From the NCBI GenBank assembly GCA_000621185.1, contig KK211221.1:515347-579346 (forward strand): DNA of 64,000 nt, given 5' to 3'. This DNA is from Franconibacter pulveris DSM 19144. Lineage in GTDB: Bacteria; Pseudomonadota; Gammaproteobacteria; Enterobacterales; Enterobacteriaceae. The position numbers were made by a program, and so were the translations under genes. A model generated the notes under the pieces. The model saw only the letters and a program-made list of their open reading frames with translations. It did not search any database and had not been told where the DNA came from. This document shows positions 55,346 to 64,000 of the stretch, one piece after another (position 1 is the first letter of the stretch; each line of letters opens with the position of its first letter).

Positions 55346-56116
55346 ATGCAAAAATCACTCTTAATTACAGGATGTTCCAGCGGCATTGGCCTGGCCAGCG
55401 CCATCGAATTACAGCGCATGGGTTTTCGCGTGCTTGCCGCCTGCCGCAAGCCGGAAGATGTCGAGCGCATGAACGCGCAAGGATTTACCGGCGTACTGCT
55501 CGATCTCGATTCGCCCGCGAGCGTCGAGGCTGCGGCAGCTGAGGTTATCCGCCTTACCGATAACCGTTTGTACGGCATTTTTAATAACGGCGGCTTTGGC
55601 GTTTACGGGCCGCTCACCACTATCAGCCGCGAGCAGATGGAGCAGCAATTCGCCACGAATTTCTTCGGCGCGCACCAGCTCACCATGCTGCTTTTGCCCG
55701 CCATGCTGCCGCACCAGGAAGGGCGCATCGTCAACACCAGTTCGGTGATGGGACTTATCTCCACGCCAGGGCGCGGCGCCTACGCCGCCAGTAAATATGC
55801 GCTTGAAGCCTGGTCCGACGCCCTTCGCATGGAGCTTCGCCACAGCGGCATTAAGGTGAGCCTGATTGAGCCGGGCCCTATCCGCACGCGATTCACGGAT
55901 AACGTTAACCAGACGCAGACGGACAAACCGGTGGAAAACCCGGGCATCGCCGCACGCTTTACGCTGGGACCGGAGGCGGTAGTGGCAAAGGTGCGCCATG
56001 CTTTTGAAAGCCCGCGGCCCAAAATTCGTTATCCGGTCACGATGGTGACGCACGCCGTCAGCCTGCTTAAGCGCCTGCTGCCCGCCCGCGCGATGGACAA
56101 AATTTTACAGGGCTAA
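55346..56116 (+). CDS. ybbO: YbbO, SDR-family oxidoreductase
   Basis: 256 residues (E. coli 269). Classical SDR: ITGCSSGIGLA, FNNGGFG in the NNAG position, NTSSVMG, and YAASKYALEAW (Tyr/Lys). E. coli YbbO reduces aldehydes with NADPH. Located 28 nt after tesA, same strand, likely co-transcribed. Confidence 0.94.
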   Translation: MQKSLLITGCSSGIGLASAIELQRMGFRVLAACRKPEDVERMNAQGFTGVLLDLDSPASVEAAAAEVIRLTDNRLYGIFNNGGFGVYGPLTTISREQMEQQFATNFFGAHQLTMLLLPAMLPHQEGRIVNTSSVMGLISTPGRGAYAASKYALEAWSDALRMELRHSGIKVSLIEPGPIRTRFTDNVNQTQTDKPVENPGIAARFTLGPEAVVAKVRHAFESPRPKIRYPVTMVTHAVSLLKRLLPARAMDKILQG

Positions 56117-56174
56117 GTTGAAGGCGACGCGCTCGCCCCCATGTAAAAAAGAAATCGACAACAGAGAGTGACTC

Positions 56175-57029
56175 ATGTCCGTACAGAATATTGTCAACAT
56201 TACCGAAGCGAACCTGCACCAGACGCTGGAGCAATCCGTCTCCGTGCCGGTGCTGTTCTATTTCTGGTCCGATCGTAGCCAGCACTGCCAGCAGTTGACG
56301 CCGGTGCTGGAGAAGCTGGCCGCGCAGTACAACGGTCAGTTTATCCTCGCGAAAGTGGATTGCGACGCCGAGCAGATGGTCGCCGCGCAGTTCGGCCTGC
56401 GCGCCATTCCTACCGTTTATCTTTTCCAGAACGGCCAGCCGGTAGACGGCTTCCAGGGGCCGCAGCCGGAAGAGGCTATCCGCGCGCTGCTGGAAAAAGT
56501 GCTGCCGCGCGAAGAGGAGCTGAAAGCCCAGCAGGCGATGCAGCTGATTGAGCAAGGCGACCACGCCGCCGCGCTGCCGCTGCTGAAAGAAGCCTGGCAG
56601 ATGTCGAACCAGGATAGCGAAATCGGTCTGCTGCTCGCCCAGACGCAGCTGGCCTTAAGCCGCGCCGATGAGGCCGAAGCGGTGCTGAAAACCATTCCGC
56701 TGCAGGATCAGGATACCCGCTATCAGGGTCTGGTGGCGCAAATCGACCTGCTGCGTCAGGCGGCGGATACGCCGGAGATTCAACAGCTTCAACAGCAGGT
56801 GCAGCAAAACCCGCAGGATGCGCAGCTCGCTGCGCAGCTGGCGTTGCAGTTTCACCAGGTGGGTCGCAACGAAGAGGCGCTGGAGCTGCTGTTCAGCCAT
56901 TTGAAAAAAGATCTGGCGGCAGGCGACGGCCAGGTGCGTAAAACGTTCCAGGAGATCCTGGCCGCGCTCGGCACCGGCGACCAACTGGCTTCTAAATATC
57001 GCCGTCAGCTCTACTCCCTGCTGTATTAA
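56175..57029 (+). CDS. cnoX: Chaperedoxin CnoX (YbbN)
   Basis: 284 residues. N-terminal thioredoxin fold with the degenerate site SDRSQHC (SxxC-type, Cys38) plus Cys63, the two cysteines known in E. coli CnoX, then a C-terminal tetratricopeptide-like helical domain. Acts as a hypochlorite-activated holdase that passes substrates to GroEL and DnaK. ybbL-ybbM (fetAB), present between cnoX and qmcA in E. coli, are absent here. Confidence 0.95.
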   Translation: MSVQNIVNITEANLHQTLEQSVSVPVLFYFWSDRSQHCQQLTPVLEKLAAQYNGQFILAKVDCDAEQMVAAQFGLRAIPTVYLFQNGQPVDGFQGPQPEEAIRALLEKVLPREEELKAQQAMQLIEQGDHAAALPLLKEAWQMSNQDSEIGLLLAQTQLALSRADEAEAVLKTIPLQDQDTRYQGLVAQIDLLRQAADTPEIQQLQQQVQQNPQDAQLAAQLALQFHQVGRNEEALELLFSHLKKDLAAGDGQVRKTFQEILAALGTGDQLASKYRRQLYSLLY

Positions 57030-57053
57030 TACCTCTCGTCAATACCTGGATTC

Positions 57054-57086
57054 GGATGACGATGGGCGCTGCGCCCGTCGTCGTCC
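57054..57086. repeat. REP-like hairpin between cnoX and qmcA
   Basis: Imperfect palindrome GGATGACGATGGGC ... GCCCGTCGTCGTCC (two G-U pairs in RNA). It ends the cnoX transcript or is a single REP-type element; it occupies the place where E. coli has fetAB. Confidence 0.55.
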
Positions 57087-57126
57087 GGCGCTACAATAAG
57101 CAGCAAAATGACAGGAGGTTTTTTTA

Positions 57127-58044
57127 ATGCTTATCGTGATCCCGGTTCTTATCTTCGTCGCGCTGGTGATTGTCGCCGCCGGCGTCAAAATTGTGCCGCA
57201 GGGCTACCAGTGGACGGTAGAACGCTTCGGCCGCTACACCAAAACCCTGCAGCCCGGTCTTAGCCTTGTTGTCCCCTTCATGGATCGCATAGGCCGCAAA
57301 ATCAACATGATGGAGCAGGTGCTGGATATCCCCTCTCAGGAGGTGATTTCAAAAGACAACGCCAACGTTACCATTGACGCAGTCTGCTTCATTCAGGTTA
57401 TCGATGCGCCGAAAGCGGCTTATGAGGTGAGCAACCTTGAGCTTGCCATTATCAACCTGACCATGACCAACATTCGTACGGTGCTCGGCTCGATGGAGCT
57501 GGACGAAATGCTCTCGCAGCGCGACAGCATTAACACGCGCCTGCTGCACATTGTGGATGAAGCGACAAACCCCTGGGGCATTAAAGTCACGCGTATTGAA
57601 ATTCGCGACGTGCGGCCGCCCGCTGAGCTTATCGCCTCGATGAACGCGCAGATGAAGGCTGAGCGTACCAAGCGCGCCTATATTCTGGAAGCGGAAGGGG
57701 TGCGCCAGGCGGAAATCCTGAAAGCCGAGGGGGAGAAGCAGTCGCAGATCCTGCGCGCCGAGGGCGACAGGCAGTCCGCCTTTTTGCAGGCGGAAGCGCG
57801 GGAACGCTCCGCGGAAGCGGAAGCGCGCGCCACGCAGATGGTGTCCGAAGCTATCGCCGCAGGCGATATTCAGGCGGTAAACTATTTTGTGGCGCAGAAA
57901 TATACCGAGGCGCTGCAGCAGATTGGCGCGGCTAACAACAGTAAAGTGGTGCTGATGCCGCTGGATGCCTCCAGCCTGATGGGGTCTATCGCCGGTATTA
58001 GCGAGCTGATTAAAGAAAGCGGCAACGAGCGGAAACGGCCATGA
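57127..58044 (+). CDS. qmcA: QmcA (YbbK), SPFH/stomatin-family membrane protein
   Basis: 305 residues as in E. coli. One N-terminal membrane helix (about 3-22), an SPFH domain ([17 protein letters not shown]), then a long Glu/Ala/Arg coiled coil (about 180-250). Inner-membrane scaffold protein. AGGAGG precedes ATG 57127. It overlaps ybbJ by 4 nt. Confidence 0.96.
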   Translation: MLIVIPVLIFVALVIVAAGVKIVPQGYQWTVERFGRYTKTLQPGLSLVVPFMDRIGRKINMMEQVLDIPSQEVISKDNANVTIDAVCFIQVIDAPKAAYEVSNLELAIINLTMTNIRTVLGSMELDEMLSQRDSINTRLLHIVDEATNPWGIKVTRIEIRDVRPPAELIASMNAQMKAERTKRAYILEAEGVRQAEILKAEGEKQSQILRAEGDRQSAFLQAEARERSAEAEARATQMVSEAIAAGDIQAVNYFVAQKYTEALQQIGAANNSKVVLMPLDASSLMGSIAGISELIKESGNERKRP

Positions 58045-58508
58045 TCGCGCTTTTCTTCGAGCATCCTTACGCTTTCTGGCTAAGCCTCGGCGGCCTGCTG
58101 CTCGCCGCTGAAATGCTCGGCGCAAGCGGCTACCTGCTGTGGAGCGGCGTGGCGGCGGTGGTCACCGGGCTGCTGGTCTGGCTGCTGCCGTTCGGCTGGG
58201 AGTGGCAGGGCCTCTGCTTTGCCGTGCTGACCGTACTCGCCGCCCTGCTCTGGTGGCGCTGGCTCGCACGGCGCCCGCAACCCCGGGCTAACGCCGCGCT
58301 CAACCAGCGCGGCCAGCAGCTTATCGGCCAGCGCCTGCAGCTGGACGCTCCGCTTAGCAACGGTCACGGTCATGTCCGCGTGGGCGACAGCAGCTGGCCG
58401 GTTATCGCGAACGAAGATATGCCGGCAGGCGCGCTGGTGGAAGTCATTGCCGTTGAGGGCATCCGCCTGCGCGTACGTCGCCTTACTCAAACTCCCCCAG
58501 CGGCATAA
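58041..58508 (+). CDS. ybbJ: YbbJ, NfeD-like partner of QmcA
   Basis: 155 residues (E. coli 151). Three hydrophobic segments in the first 75 residues and a C-terminal OB-fold (GRAxV-type NfeD) domain ([15 protein letters not shown]). NfeD/stomatin pairs are regularly fused or adjacent; here the genes overlap ATGA. Convergent with the M15 peptidase gene. Confidence 0.94.
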   Translation: MIALFFEHPYAFWLSLGGLLLAAEMLGASGYLLWSGVAAVVTGLLVWLLPFGWEWQGLCFAVLTVLAALLWWRWLARRPQPRANAALNQRGQQLIGQRLQLDAPLSNGHGHVRVGDSSWPVIANEDMPAGALVEVIAVEGIRLRVRRLTQTPPAA

Positions 58509-58513
58509 AAAAA

Positions 58514-58539
58514 TGGGCAGCCGGTTACTGCGCTGCCCC
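58514..58539 (-). terminator. Terminator between ybbJ and the M15 peptidase gene
   Basis: Stem GGGCAGC / GCTGCCC with a 10-nt loop. On the minus strand it is followed by CATTTTTTT, so it mainly ends the peptidase transcript. Confidence 0.8.
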
Positions 58540-58580
58540 AATATGCTGCACTCAACATCTTGTGACTTCCCTGCCTTTTT

Positions 58581-59072
58581 TCAGAGAAATTTTTTAATTT
58601 CGAAATGGGTGGCATCCGGCGCCATGCTGAACGTTTTTCCCCATGTAAAACCGTAATACTGAAAAACCGGCGCCAGCGGCGCGCAGGAAATCCCATCCAT
58701 ACCGTCGTTCTGATTGATATCCAGCGCCAATCCAAAAGCGTGATTAGAAGGCAGCGAACTAAAATAGCCGCTGGTTGGTCGTCTTAAGCGCATTTTAAAT
58801 GCTGTGTTGCACTGGGTAATAATATCCAGCAGCCCCTGCTTTTCTATTTCCGTAAAAACCGTCAGTAATTGTTTATGGGCTTTTTTATGAAAAAAGAGAT
58901 CGCTGTCAGCATTATCCCGGCCTTCAAGCTGCGGAATGTGCACAAAGCCAAGCTGCGAAGAGGGCTCAAACCCCTTGATAAAACTAATGGTATCACCGTA
59001 TAACGGCGGGTTATGGTCGGTAACATAGGTAACCTTGCCTATTAAGGGATGCTCGTAGGAATATACGGACAT
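58581..59072 (-). CDS. M15-family peptidoglycan peptidase without signal peptide
   Basis: 163 residues. C-terminal half is an M15 (VanY/endolysin-like) domain: SNHAFGLALDIN supplies two Zn ligands (His111, Asp118), GFTWGKTF matches the family GF.WGG.W block, and DATHFEI supplies the third (His156). Enzymes of this fold cut L-Ala-D-Glu or D-Ala-D-Ala bonds in peptidoglycan. No signal peptide or membrane segment, so delivery would need lysis, a holin or a contact-dependent secretion system. No phage or immunity gene adjoins. The surrounding DNA is AT-rich, unlike the core genes, which suggests transfer. Confidence 0.8.
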   Translation of the reverse strand: MSVYSYEHPLIGKVTYVTDHNPPLYGDTISFIKGFEPSSQLGFVHIPQLEGRDNADSDLFFHKKAHKQLLTVFTEIEKQGLLDIITQCNTAFKMRLRRPTSGYFSSLPSNHAFGLALDINQNDGMDGISCAPLAPVFQYYGFTWGKTFSMAPDATHFEIKKFL

Positions 59073-59449
59073 AATTGCTCCAGACGCTTTTTATAGTCAC
59101 TCATCGCGATGAAATATCTCCGGCATAGAGCGCACTGCCCGTCAGACCGCAGGATATTTTTATTTTTTTTAGAATATGAGTAGTGTTCCCGCGCAACTAA
59201 ACCAAAACCTGCACAGGAGAATAAAGGCGTTTAATAAGGCTCACTATTTATTATTAATCTAAAGCATGATTAGTCATTTTCAATCATACTTTCTTCGCGT
59301 TTTTTGCACGTAACAGGCTGTCGCGCTGATTTATTTTACCGCGTAGTTTTCTGCTGACCCGATGGGCGCAAAGGATATATTTCACCAGCGCGATGAACTA
59401 AAAAAGCAGCGCTAGCGTGTGGCGACATTACCACTCGCTTTTTTACCGC
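59073..59449. other. AT-rich gap between the M15 peptidase gene and cueR
   Basis: 377 nt without a gene that I can support on either strand. Its left part is the promoter region of the peptidase gene. Base use is clearly more AT-rich than cueR or ybbJ. Confidence 0.6.
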
Positions 59450-59857
59450 TTACTTTGCGCTGCGATGGCAGCAGCCGGAAAGCGTATCAATGATTGGACA
59501 GTCAGCGCTGTCGTCGCCGGGACAGGCCTTTGCCAGCGACAGCAGATGCAGGCGCATCGACTGAAGCTCCTCAATATGGCGCTCAATCTCCGCCACTTTT
59601 TGCAGCGTGCGGGCTTTAACATCCGCGCTGTGGCGGGCCGGGTCATTAAACAGGTGCACCAGCTCCCGGCACTCTTCCAGGTTAAACCCCACCTGGCGGG
59701 CCTGGCGCAGCAGCGTTAACTCATCCAGATGCCGTTGGCTGTAGGTGCGATAGCCGTTATCGCCACGCAGCGGCGGCGTCACCAGCCCTTTTTCTTCGTA
59801 AAAACGAATCGCTTTGCTGGTTAAACCGGTTTTTTTCGCCACATCACTAATATTCAT
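59450..59857 (-). CDS. cueR: CueR, copper-responsive MerR-family regulator
   Basis: 135 residues as in E. coli. N-terminal MerR winged helix ([23 protein letters not shown]) and C-terminal Cu(I)-binding loop with Cys112 and Cys120 ([10 protein letters not shown]), then a CC pair near the end. Activates copA by untwisting the 19-bp-spaced promoter. Divergent from copA across a shared operator. Confidence 0.97.
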   Translation of the reverse strand: MNISDVAKKTGLTSKAIRFYEEKGLVTPPLRGDNGYRTYSQRHLDELTLLRQARQVGFNLEECRELVHLFNDPARHSADVKARTLQKVAEIERHIEELQSMRLHLLSLAKACPGDDSADCPIIDTLSGCCHRSAK

Positions 59858-59869
59858 TATCCCCCCTTG

Positions 59870-59890
59870 ACCTTCCCCTTGATGGAAGGT
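59870..59890. promoter_or_regulatory. CueR operator in the copA promoter
   Basis: Perfect 7-7-7 palindrome ACCTTCC-CCTTGAT-GGAAGGT. It overlaps a -35 TTGACC (59867-59872) spaced 19 nt from a TACGCT -10 (59892-59897), the long-spacer promoter typical of MerR-type activation. Confidence 0.95.
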
Positions 59891-59961
59891 TTACGCTTTA
59901 TCACAGTTAAGCAAAACCTTTTTATGGTCAAGCTCATTCTGAGCAACAGAGGAGAGTTACT

Positions 59962-62466
59962 ATGTCAAACACCATTGAACTGGCCCTGGACGGCCTTTCC
60001 TGCGGCCACTGCGTGAAACGCGTAAAAGAGAGTCTGGAGCAGCGCCCGGACGTTGAGCAGGCCGAAGTGACTCTCGATCGCGCAAAAGTCACCACCAGCG
60101 CCAGCGCCGATGCGCTTATCGACACCGTTAAACAGGCCGGGTACGACGCAACCCTCGCGCGCCCAAAGGCTGAGCCGCTGGCAGAGTCAACGCTCCCGCC
60201 GGAAGCACTGACAGCGGCCCCCTCCACGCTTCCGGCAGAGGCGCAGCCTGACGACGACAGCCAGCAGTTGCTGATTAACGGCATGAGCTGCGCCAGTTGC
60301 GTCAGCCGTGTGCAAAACGCCCTGCAGGCGGTGCCGGGCGTCCGGCAGGCGCGGGTAAACCTGGCGGAGCGCACGGCCCTGGTAATGGGCAGCGCCTCCG
60401 CCGCTGAGTTAGTCGGCGCGGTAGAAAAAGCGGGTTACGGCGCTGAAGCGATAGAAGATGACCAGGAGCGCCGCGAGCGCCAGCAGCAGACGGCGGTCGC
60501 CGCCATGAAGCGCTTTCGCTGGCAGGCGATCGTCGCGCTCGCGCTCGGCATTCCGGTGATGGGCTGGGGCATGCTCGGCGACAACATGATGGTCACCGAC
60601 GCAAACCGCAGCCTGTGGCTGGTTATCGGCCTGCTGACGCTCGCGGTGATGATCTTCGCAGGCGGCCATTTCTACCGCAGCGCATGGAAAAGCCTGAAAA
60701 ACGGCGCGGCGACCATGGACACCCTGGTGGCGCTCGGTACAGGCGCCGCCTGGCTCTACTCCATCAGCGTCAACCTCTGGCCGGAATTTTTCCCGATGGA
60801 AGCGCGCCATCTCTATTACGAGGCGAGCGCCATGATTATCGGCCTGATTAACCTCGGCCATATGCTGGAACAGCGCGCCCGCCAGCGCTCATCCAAAGCG
60901 CTGGAACGGCTGCTTGATCTCACGCCTCCTACCGCGCGCGTCGTCACCGAAAACGGCGAGAACAGCGTGCCGCTGGCTGAGGTGCAGTCAGGCATGACGC
61001 TGCGGCTTACGACCGGCGACCGCGTGCCGGTGGACGGCGAAATTACTCAGGGCGAAGGCTGGTTCGACGAAGCCATGCTGACCGGCGAACCGGTGCCGCA
61101 GCAGAAAGGCAGCGGCGATGCCATTCATGCCGGAACGGTCGTGCAGGACGGCAGCGTGCTGTTTCGCGCCAGCGCCGTGGGCAGCCGCACCACCCTTTCG
61201 CGCATTATCCGCATGGTGCGCCAGGCGCAAAGCAGCAAGCCGCAGATAGGCCAGCTGGCGGATAAAATCTCCGCCGTGTTCGTGCCGGTGGTGGTGTTGA
61301 TTGCCCTGCTCAGCGGCGCTATCTGGTATTTCGCCGGGCCAGCGCCGCAGATTGTTTATACGCTGGTGATTGTCACTACGGTGCTGATTATCGCCTGCCC
61401 CTGCGCGCTGGGCCTCGCCACGCCGATGTCTATCATTGCGGGCGTGGGGCGCGCGGCGGAATCCGGCGTGCTGGTGCGTGACGCCGACGCCCTGCAACGC
61501 GCCAGCGAAGTCGACACGCTGGTGTTTGATAAAACCGGGACGCTGACGGAAGGCAAACCGCAGGTGACGAAGACGTTCACCGCTGAAGGTTTTAGCGAAG
61601 CGGACGCGCTGCGCCTCGCCGCCGCGCTGGAGCAAGGCTCAAGCCACCCGCTGGCCCATGCCATCCTTGAGAAAGCGCAGGGTATGACGCTGCCTTCCGT
61701 TAACGGCTTTCGCACCCTGCGAGGGCTGGGGGTAAGCGGCGAAGCGGAAGGCCGTCAGCTGCTGCTCGGCAACCGCGCGCTGCTGGAAGAACAGCATGTT
61801 GATGCCTCTGCGCTTGCGCAGACGATTGAGCAGCAGGCGGGCTTTGGCGCTACGCCGGTGCTGCTTGCCGTCGACGGTAAGCTGGCGGCGCTGTTCGCTA
61901 TTCGCGATCCGCTGCGCGGCGACAGCGTGGACGCGCTGGCCCGGCTGCATCGTGAAGGCTACCGGCTGGTAATGCTCACAGGCGATAACCCGGTCACCGC
62001 TCACGCTATCGCGAAAGAAGCGGGTATCGACGACGTGATTGCGGGTGTCCTGCCCGACGGCAAGGCGCAAGCGATTATTCGCCTGCAAAGCGAGGGGCGC
62101 AAAGTGGCCATGGTGGGCGACGGCATTAACGACGCCCCGGCGCTGGCGCAGGCGGATGTCGGCATCGCCATGGGCGGCGGCAGCGATGTGGCGATTGAAA
62201 CCGCCGCCGTTACGCTGATGCGCCACAGTCTGCTCGGCGTGGCCGACGCGCTGGCTATCTCCCGCGCTACGCTGCGCAACATGAAGCAGAACCTGCTGGG
62301 CGCGTTTATTTACAACACGCTGGGCATTCCCGTCGCCGCCGGGATCCTCTGGCCGTTTACCGGCACGCTGCTTAACCCGGTGGTGGCAGGGGCCGCCATG
62401 GCGCTGTCGTCCATTACGGTGGTCAGCAACGCCAACCGGCTGTTGCGGTTCAGGGTGAAGGCGTAA
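59962..62466 (+). CDS. copA: Copper-exporting P1B-type ATPase CopA
   Basis: 834 residues, the E. coli length. Two N-terminal metal-binding domains (GLSCGHC with Cys14/17; GMSCASC with Cys110/113), actuator MLTGEPV, membrane CPC (Cys479/Cys481) and phosphorylated Asp523 in DKTGT, then [10 protein letters not shown]. Exports Cu(I) to the periplasm. GAGGAG-type ribosome site. The first metal-binding domain can be made alone as CopA(Z) by the frameshift site at 60162-60168. Confidence 0.98.
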   Translation: MSNTIELALDGLSCGHCVKRVKESLEQRPDVEQAEVTLDRAKVTTSASADALIDTVKQAGYDATLARPKAEPLAESTLPPEALTAAPSTLPAEAQPDDDSQQLLINGMSCASCVSRVQNALQAVPGVRQARVNLAERTALVMGSASAAELVGAVEKAGYGAEAIEDDQERRERQQQTAVAAMKRFRWQAIVALALGIPVMGWGMLGDNMMVTDANRSLWLVIGLLTLAVMIFAGGHFYRSAWKSLKNGAATMDTLVALGTGAAWLYSISVNLWPEFFPMEARHLYYEASAMIIGLINLGHMLEQRARQRSSKALERLLDLTPPTARVVTENGENSVPLAEVQSGMTLRLTTGDRVPVDGEITQGEGWFDEAMLTGEPVPQQKGSGDAIHAGTVVQDGSVLFRASAVGSRTTLSRIIRMVRQAQSSKPQIGQLADKISAVFVPVVVLIALLSGAIWYFAGPAPQIVYTLVIVTTVLIIACPCALGLATPMSIIAGVGRAAESGVLVRDADALQRASEVDTLVFDKTGTLTEGKPQVTKTFTAEGFSEADALRLAAALEQGSSHPLAHAILEKAQGMTLPSVNGFRTLRGLGVSGEAEGRQLLLGNRALLEEQHVDASALAQTIEQQAGFGATPVLLAVDGKLAALFAIRDPLRGDSVDALARLHREGYRLVMLTGDNPVTAHAIAKEAGIDDVIAGVLPDGKAQAIIRLQSEGRKVAMVGDGINDAPALAQADVGIAMGGGSDVAIETAAVTLMRHSLLGVADALAISRATLRNMKQNLLGAFIYNTLGIPVAAGILWPFTGTLLNPVVAGAAMALSSITVVSNANRLLRFRVKA
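60162..60168 (+). promoter_or_regulatory. Programmed -1 frameshift site giving CopA(Z)
   Basis: Heptamer CCCAAAG, read C CCA AAG at codons 67-69. A -1 slip reads CCC AAA GGC TGA and stops after about 70 residues, releasing the first metal-binding domain as a copper chaperone. Site and product length agree with the frameshift shown for E. coli copA; a GC-rich downstream sequence could fold as the stimulator. Confidence 0.85.
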
Positions 62467-62551
62467 GCCGTTAACCTGATTGCGCGTTGACGCCGGGCAG
62501 TGCGGCTTATCTGCCCTCAGACAGGCGCTTTGTCTGCTGTTTGCCCGCCCT

Positions 62552-62580
62552 GCCCCTCTCTGCGTTGGCAAGAGAGGGGC
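62552..62580 (+). terminator. Hairpin in the copA-ybaP gap
   Basis: Perfect 9-bp stem GCCCCTCTC / GAGAGGGGC with an 11-nt loop, about 85 nt past copA. The T-tract is poor. No gene lies in 62467-62718; E. coli ybaQ, found here in K-12, is missing. Confidence 0.55.
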
Positions 62581-62718
62581 CGTTCCCTCTGTAACCCTCT
62601 CTTCTCCGGAACGTCGCTCCCGGGCTGCGAAGCGATTTTCCCGCTTTCAGGTGACGACGGCGATTTGCACCCTCCCCCGCCGCGCGCTAGCATGGTTTTC
62701 TTTTGTCAGGGAACGCTT

Positions 62719-63516
62719 ATGGGTCTGTTAAGCCGTCTGATTGCCTTCTTTTCTCCGCTTCGCCCCGCTTATCCCTGGCCCGCGCTGGATGTAACGCTGC
62801 CTGGCGGCCGCTACCTGCATCTGGTCGGCAGCATCCATATGGGCACGCCAGATATGGCGCCGCTCTCGGCCCGCCTGCTGGAAAAGCTCAAGCGTGCCGA
62901 CGCGCTGATTGTGGAAGCGGATATTCGCGGCGATGTCTCGCCTTTTGGCAACGAAGCGGTTACGCAGCCGCTGCGCGAAAGGCTGCAAGGCGAGACGCTC
63001 GCGCAGCTGGAAAAATTTGCTGGCGAATTTGGCCTCTCGCTCTCCCGGCTGGATGAACAACCCGCCTGGCAAGTGGCGCTGGCGCTGCAGGCGCATCAGG
63101 CGCAGCGCCTGGGTTTGCGGCCTGATTTCGGCATCGACTATCAGCTATTGCAGGCGGCGCAGCAATTTTCCGTTCCGGTGATGGAGCTTGAAGGGGCGCA
63201 AAGCCAGATAAACCTCCTGCGACAGCTGCCGCAGGAAGGCCTTTCGCTGCTGGAGGATACGCTGACCCACTGGCACACCAACGCCCGGCTGCTGCAGTTG
63301 ATGATAAGCTGGTGGCTGGAAACGCCGCCTAAAAATACGGACGTTACGCTGCCCACCACGTTCAGCTCCGATCTTTACGACGTGCTGATGCACCAGCGCA
63401 ACCTGCAATGGCGCGATTATCTCAGCGCCCTGCCACCCGGGCGCTATGTGGTGGCGGTCGGCGCGCTGCACCTTTACGGCGAAGGCAACCTGCCCGGGCT
63501 GCTCAAACCGGCCTGA
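62719..63516 (+). CDS. ybaP: YbaP, TraB/GumN-family protein
   Basis: 265 residues from ATG 62719 (E. coli 264). TraB/GumN signature HLVGSIHMGTPDM near the N-terminus, IVEADIRGD, DYQLLQAAQ, and VAVGALHLYGEGNLP near the end; the His and Glu residues suggest a metal-dependent (Tiki-like) hydrolase. No clear cleavable signal peptide. Physiological role unknown. AGGGA upstream of the start; longer starts lie in the gap and are unlike the family. Confidence 0.93.
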   Translation: MGLLSRLIAFFSPLRPAYPWPALDVTLPGGRYLHLVGSIHMGTPDMAPLSARLLEKLKRADALIVEADIRGDVSPFGNEAVTQPLRERLQGETLAQLEKFAGEFGLSLSRLDEQPAWQVALALQAHQAQRLGLRPDFGIDYQLLQAAQQFSVPVMELEGAQSQINLLRQLPQEGLSLLEDTLTHWHTNARLLQLMISWWLETPPKNTDVTLPTTFSSDLYDVLMHQRNLQWRDYLSALPPGRYVVAVGALHLYGEGNLPGLLKPA

Positions 63517-63595
63517 ATCCGCTGAGCAAGCTGGTACTATTTTTATCCGCAGCAGCCCGTTACGCTGAGGGCAGACGAAGAAAAGGAAGGATGTT

Positions 63596-64000
63596 ATGAC
63601 TCCCGCCATAAAATTACTCGAAAAACAGAAAGTGGCGTTTACGCTTCACGCTTACGACCATGATCCGCACGAAACCAACTTTGGCGACGAGGTGGTGCGC
63701 AAGCTTGGGCTGAACGCCGAACAGGTCTATAAAACGCTGCTGGTGGCTCTTAACGGCGATATGAAACAGCTCGCCGTGGCGGTAACGCCCGTCTCCGGCC
63801 AGCTCGACCTCAAGAAGGTGGCGAAAGCGTTAGGGGCGAAAAAAGTGGATATGGCGGACCCGATGGTGGCGCAGCGCATCACCGGTTATCTGGTGGGCGG
63901 CATCAGCCCGCTGGGGCAGAAAAAGCGCCTGCCGACGCTGATTGACGCGCCAGCCCGCGAATTTGCCACCATTTATATCTCTGGCGGGAAACGCGGGCTG
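63596..64000 (+). CDS. ybaK: Cys-tRNA(Pro)/Cys-tRNA(Cys) deacylase YbaK, 3' end outside window
   Basis: 135 codons to the edge (full length about 159). YbaK/INS-type editing domain: [24 protein letters not shown] with the catalytic Lys, [17 protein letters not shown] and [14 protein letters not shown]. It clears Cys wrongly attached to tRNA-Pro. AAGGAAGG precedes ATG 63596. The 79-nt gap to ybaP is too short for the chiX sRNA gene found there in E. coli. Confidence 0.96.
   Translation, partial: MTPAIKLLEKQKVAFTLHAYDHDPHETNFGDEVVRKLGLNAEQVYKTLLVALNGDMKQLAVAVTPVSGQLDLKKVAKALGAKKVDMADPMVAQRITGYLVGGISPLGQKKRLPTLIDAPAREFATIYISGGKRGL

Noticed and set aside
63517-63595. chiX sRNA gene expected between ybaP and ybaK
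   Set aside because: The gap is 79 nt and holds no chiX-like sequence or terminator.

Overview
The window is a chromosomal segment of an enterobacterium, most likely Cronobacter or a close relative. The evidence is GC-rich enterobacterial codon use, E. coli-like core genes in nearly E. coli order but inverted (entF-ybdZ-fes-fepA-entD, ybdK-ybdJ, argU-folD-ybcJ, cysS-ppiB-lpxH-purEK, selU, ybbP-ybbA-tesA-ybbO-cnoX-qmcA-ybbJ, cueR-copA, ybaP-ybaK), and a romA-ramA/ramR locus. The genus is inferred from gene content, not from a search.

Layout. 1-7180: enterobactin block (entF incomplete at the left edge, MbtH-like protein, esterase Fes, receptor FepA, phosphopantetheinyl transferase EntD) around a Fur-type operator. 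7412-22958: accessory block inserted between entD and ybdK. It holds a four-gene operon of an AAA+ ATPase, an unknown helical protein and a ZorA/ZorB-like ion-driven motor pair, then a tiny His-rich lipoprotein, an amidase-permease pair, a glutaredoxin, a MepH-like peptidase, and a sugar-acid operon (MHS transporter, enolase-superfamily enzyme, DapA-family enzyme, DgoK, DgoA) with an IclR regulator and a palindromic candidate operator. 23297-27088: ybdK, ybdJ, then ramA-romA and divergent ramR with a perfect RamR-type operator. 27304-32179: small genes, a decayed membrane-protein gene beside tRNA-Arg(UCU), folD, ybcJ and an SDR gene.

32405-38688: an unusual coiled-coil FKBP-type protein. Its signal-peptide region is out of frame at a run of ten T, and the gene contains 70-residue tandem repeats. 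It is translationally coupled to a lipoprotein. A PTS glucose/maltose-type transporter and a LacI-family regulator follow. 38831-43319: cysS, ppiB, lpxH, purEK (PurR-like box). 43401-51447: cystathionine gamma-lyase and beta-synthase (reverse transsulfuration), selU, a second MetNIQ-type transporter and a porin. 51623-58508: ybbPA/tesA/ybbO/cnoX/qmcA/ybbJ. 58581-64000: an orphan M15 peptidase, cueR and copA with a shared CueR operator and a conserved CopA(Z) frameshift site, ybaP and the start of ybaK.

The strongest candidate for an undescribed system is the operon at 7412-12068. It has the motor half of a Zorya-like anti-phage system but none of the known Zorya effectors; an AAA+ ATPase and an unfamiliar amphipathic helical protein take their place.
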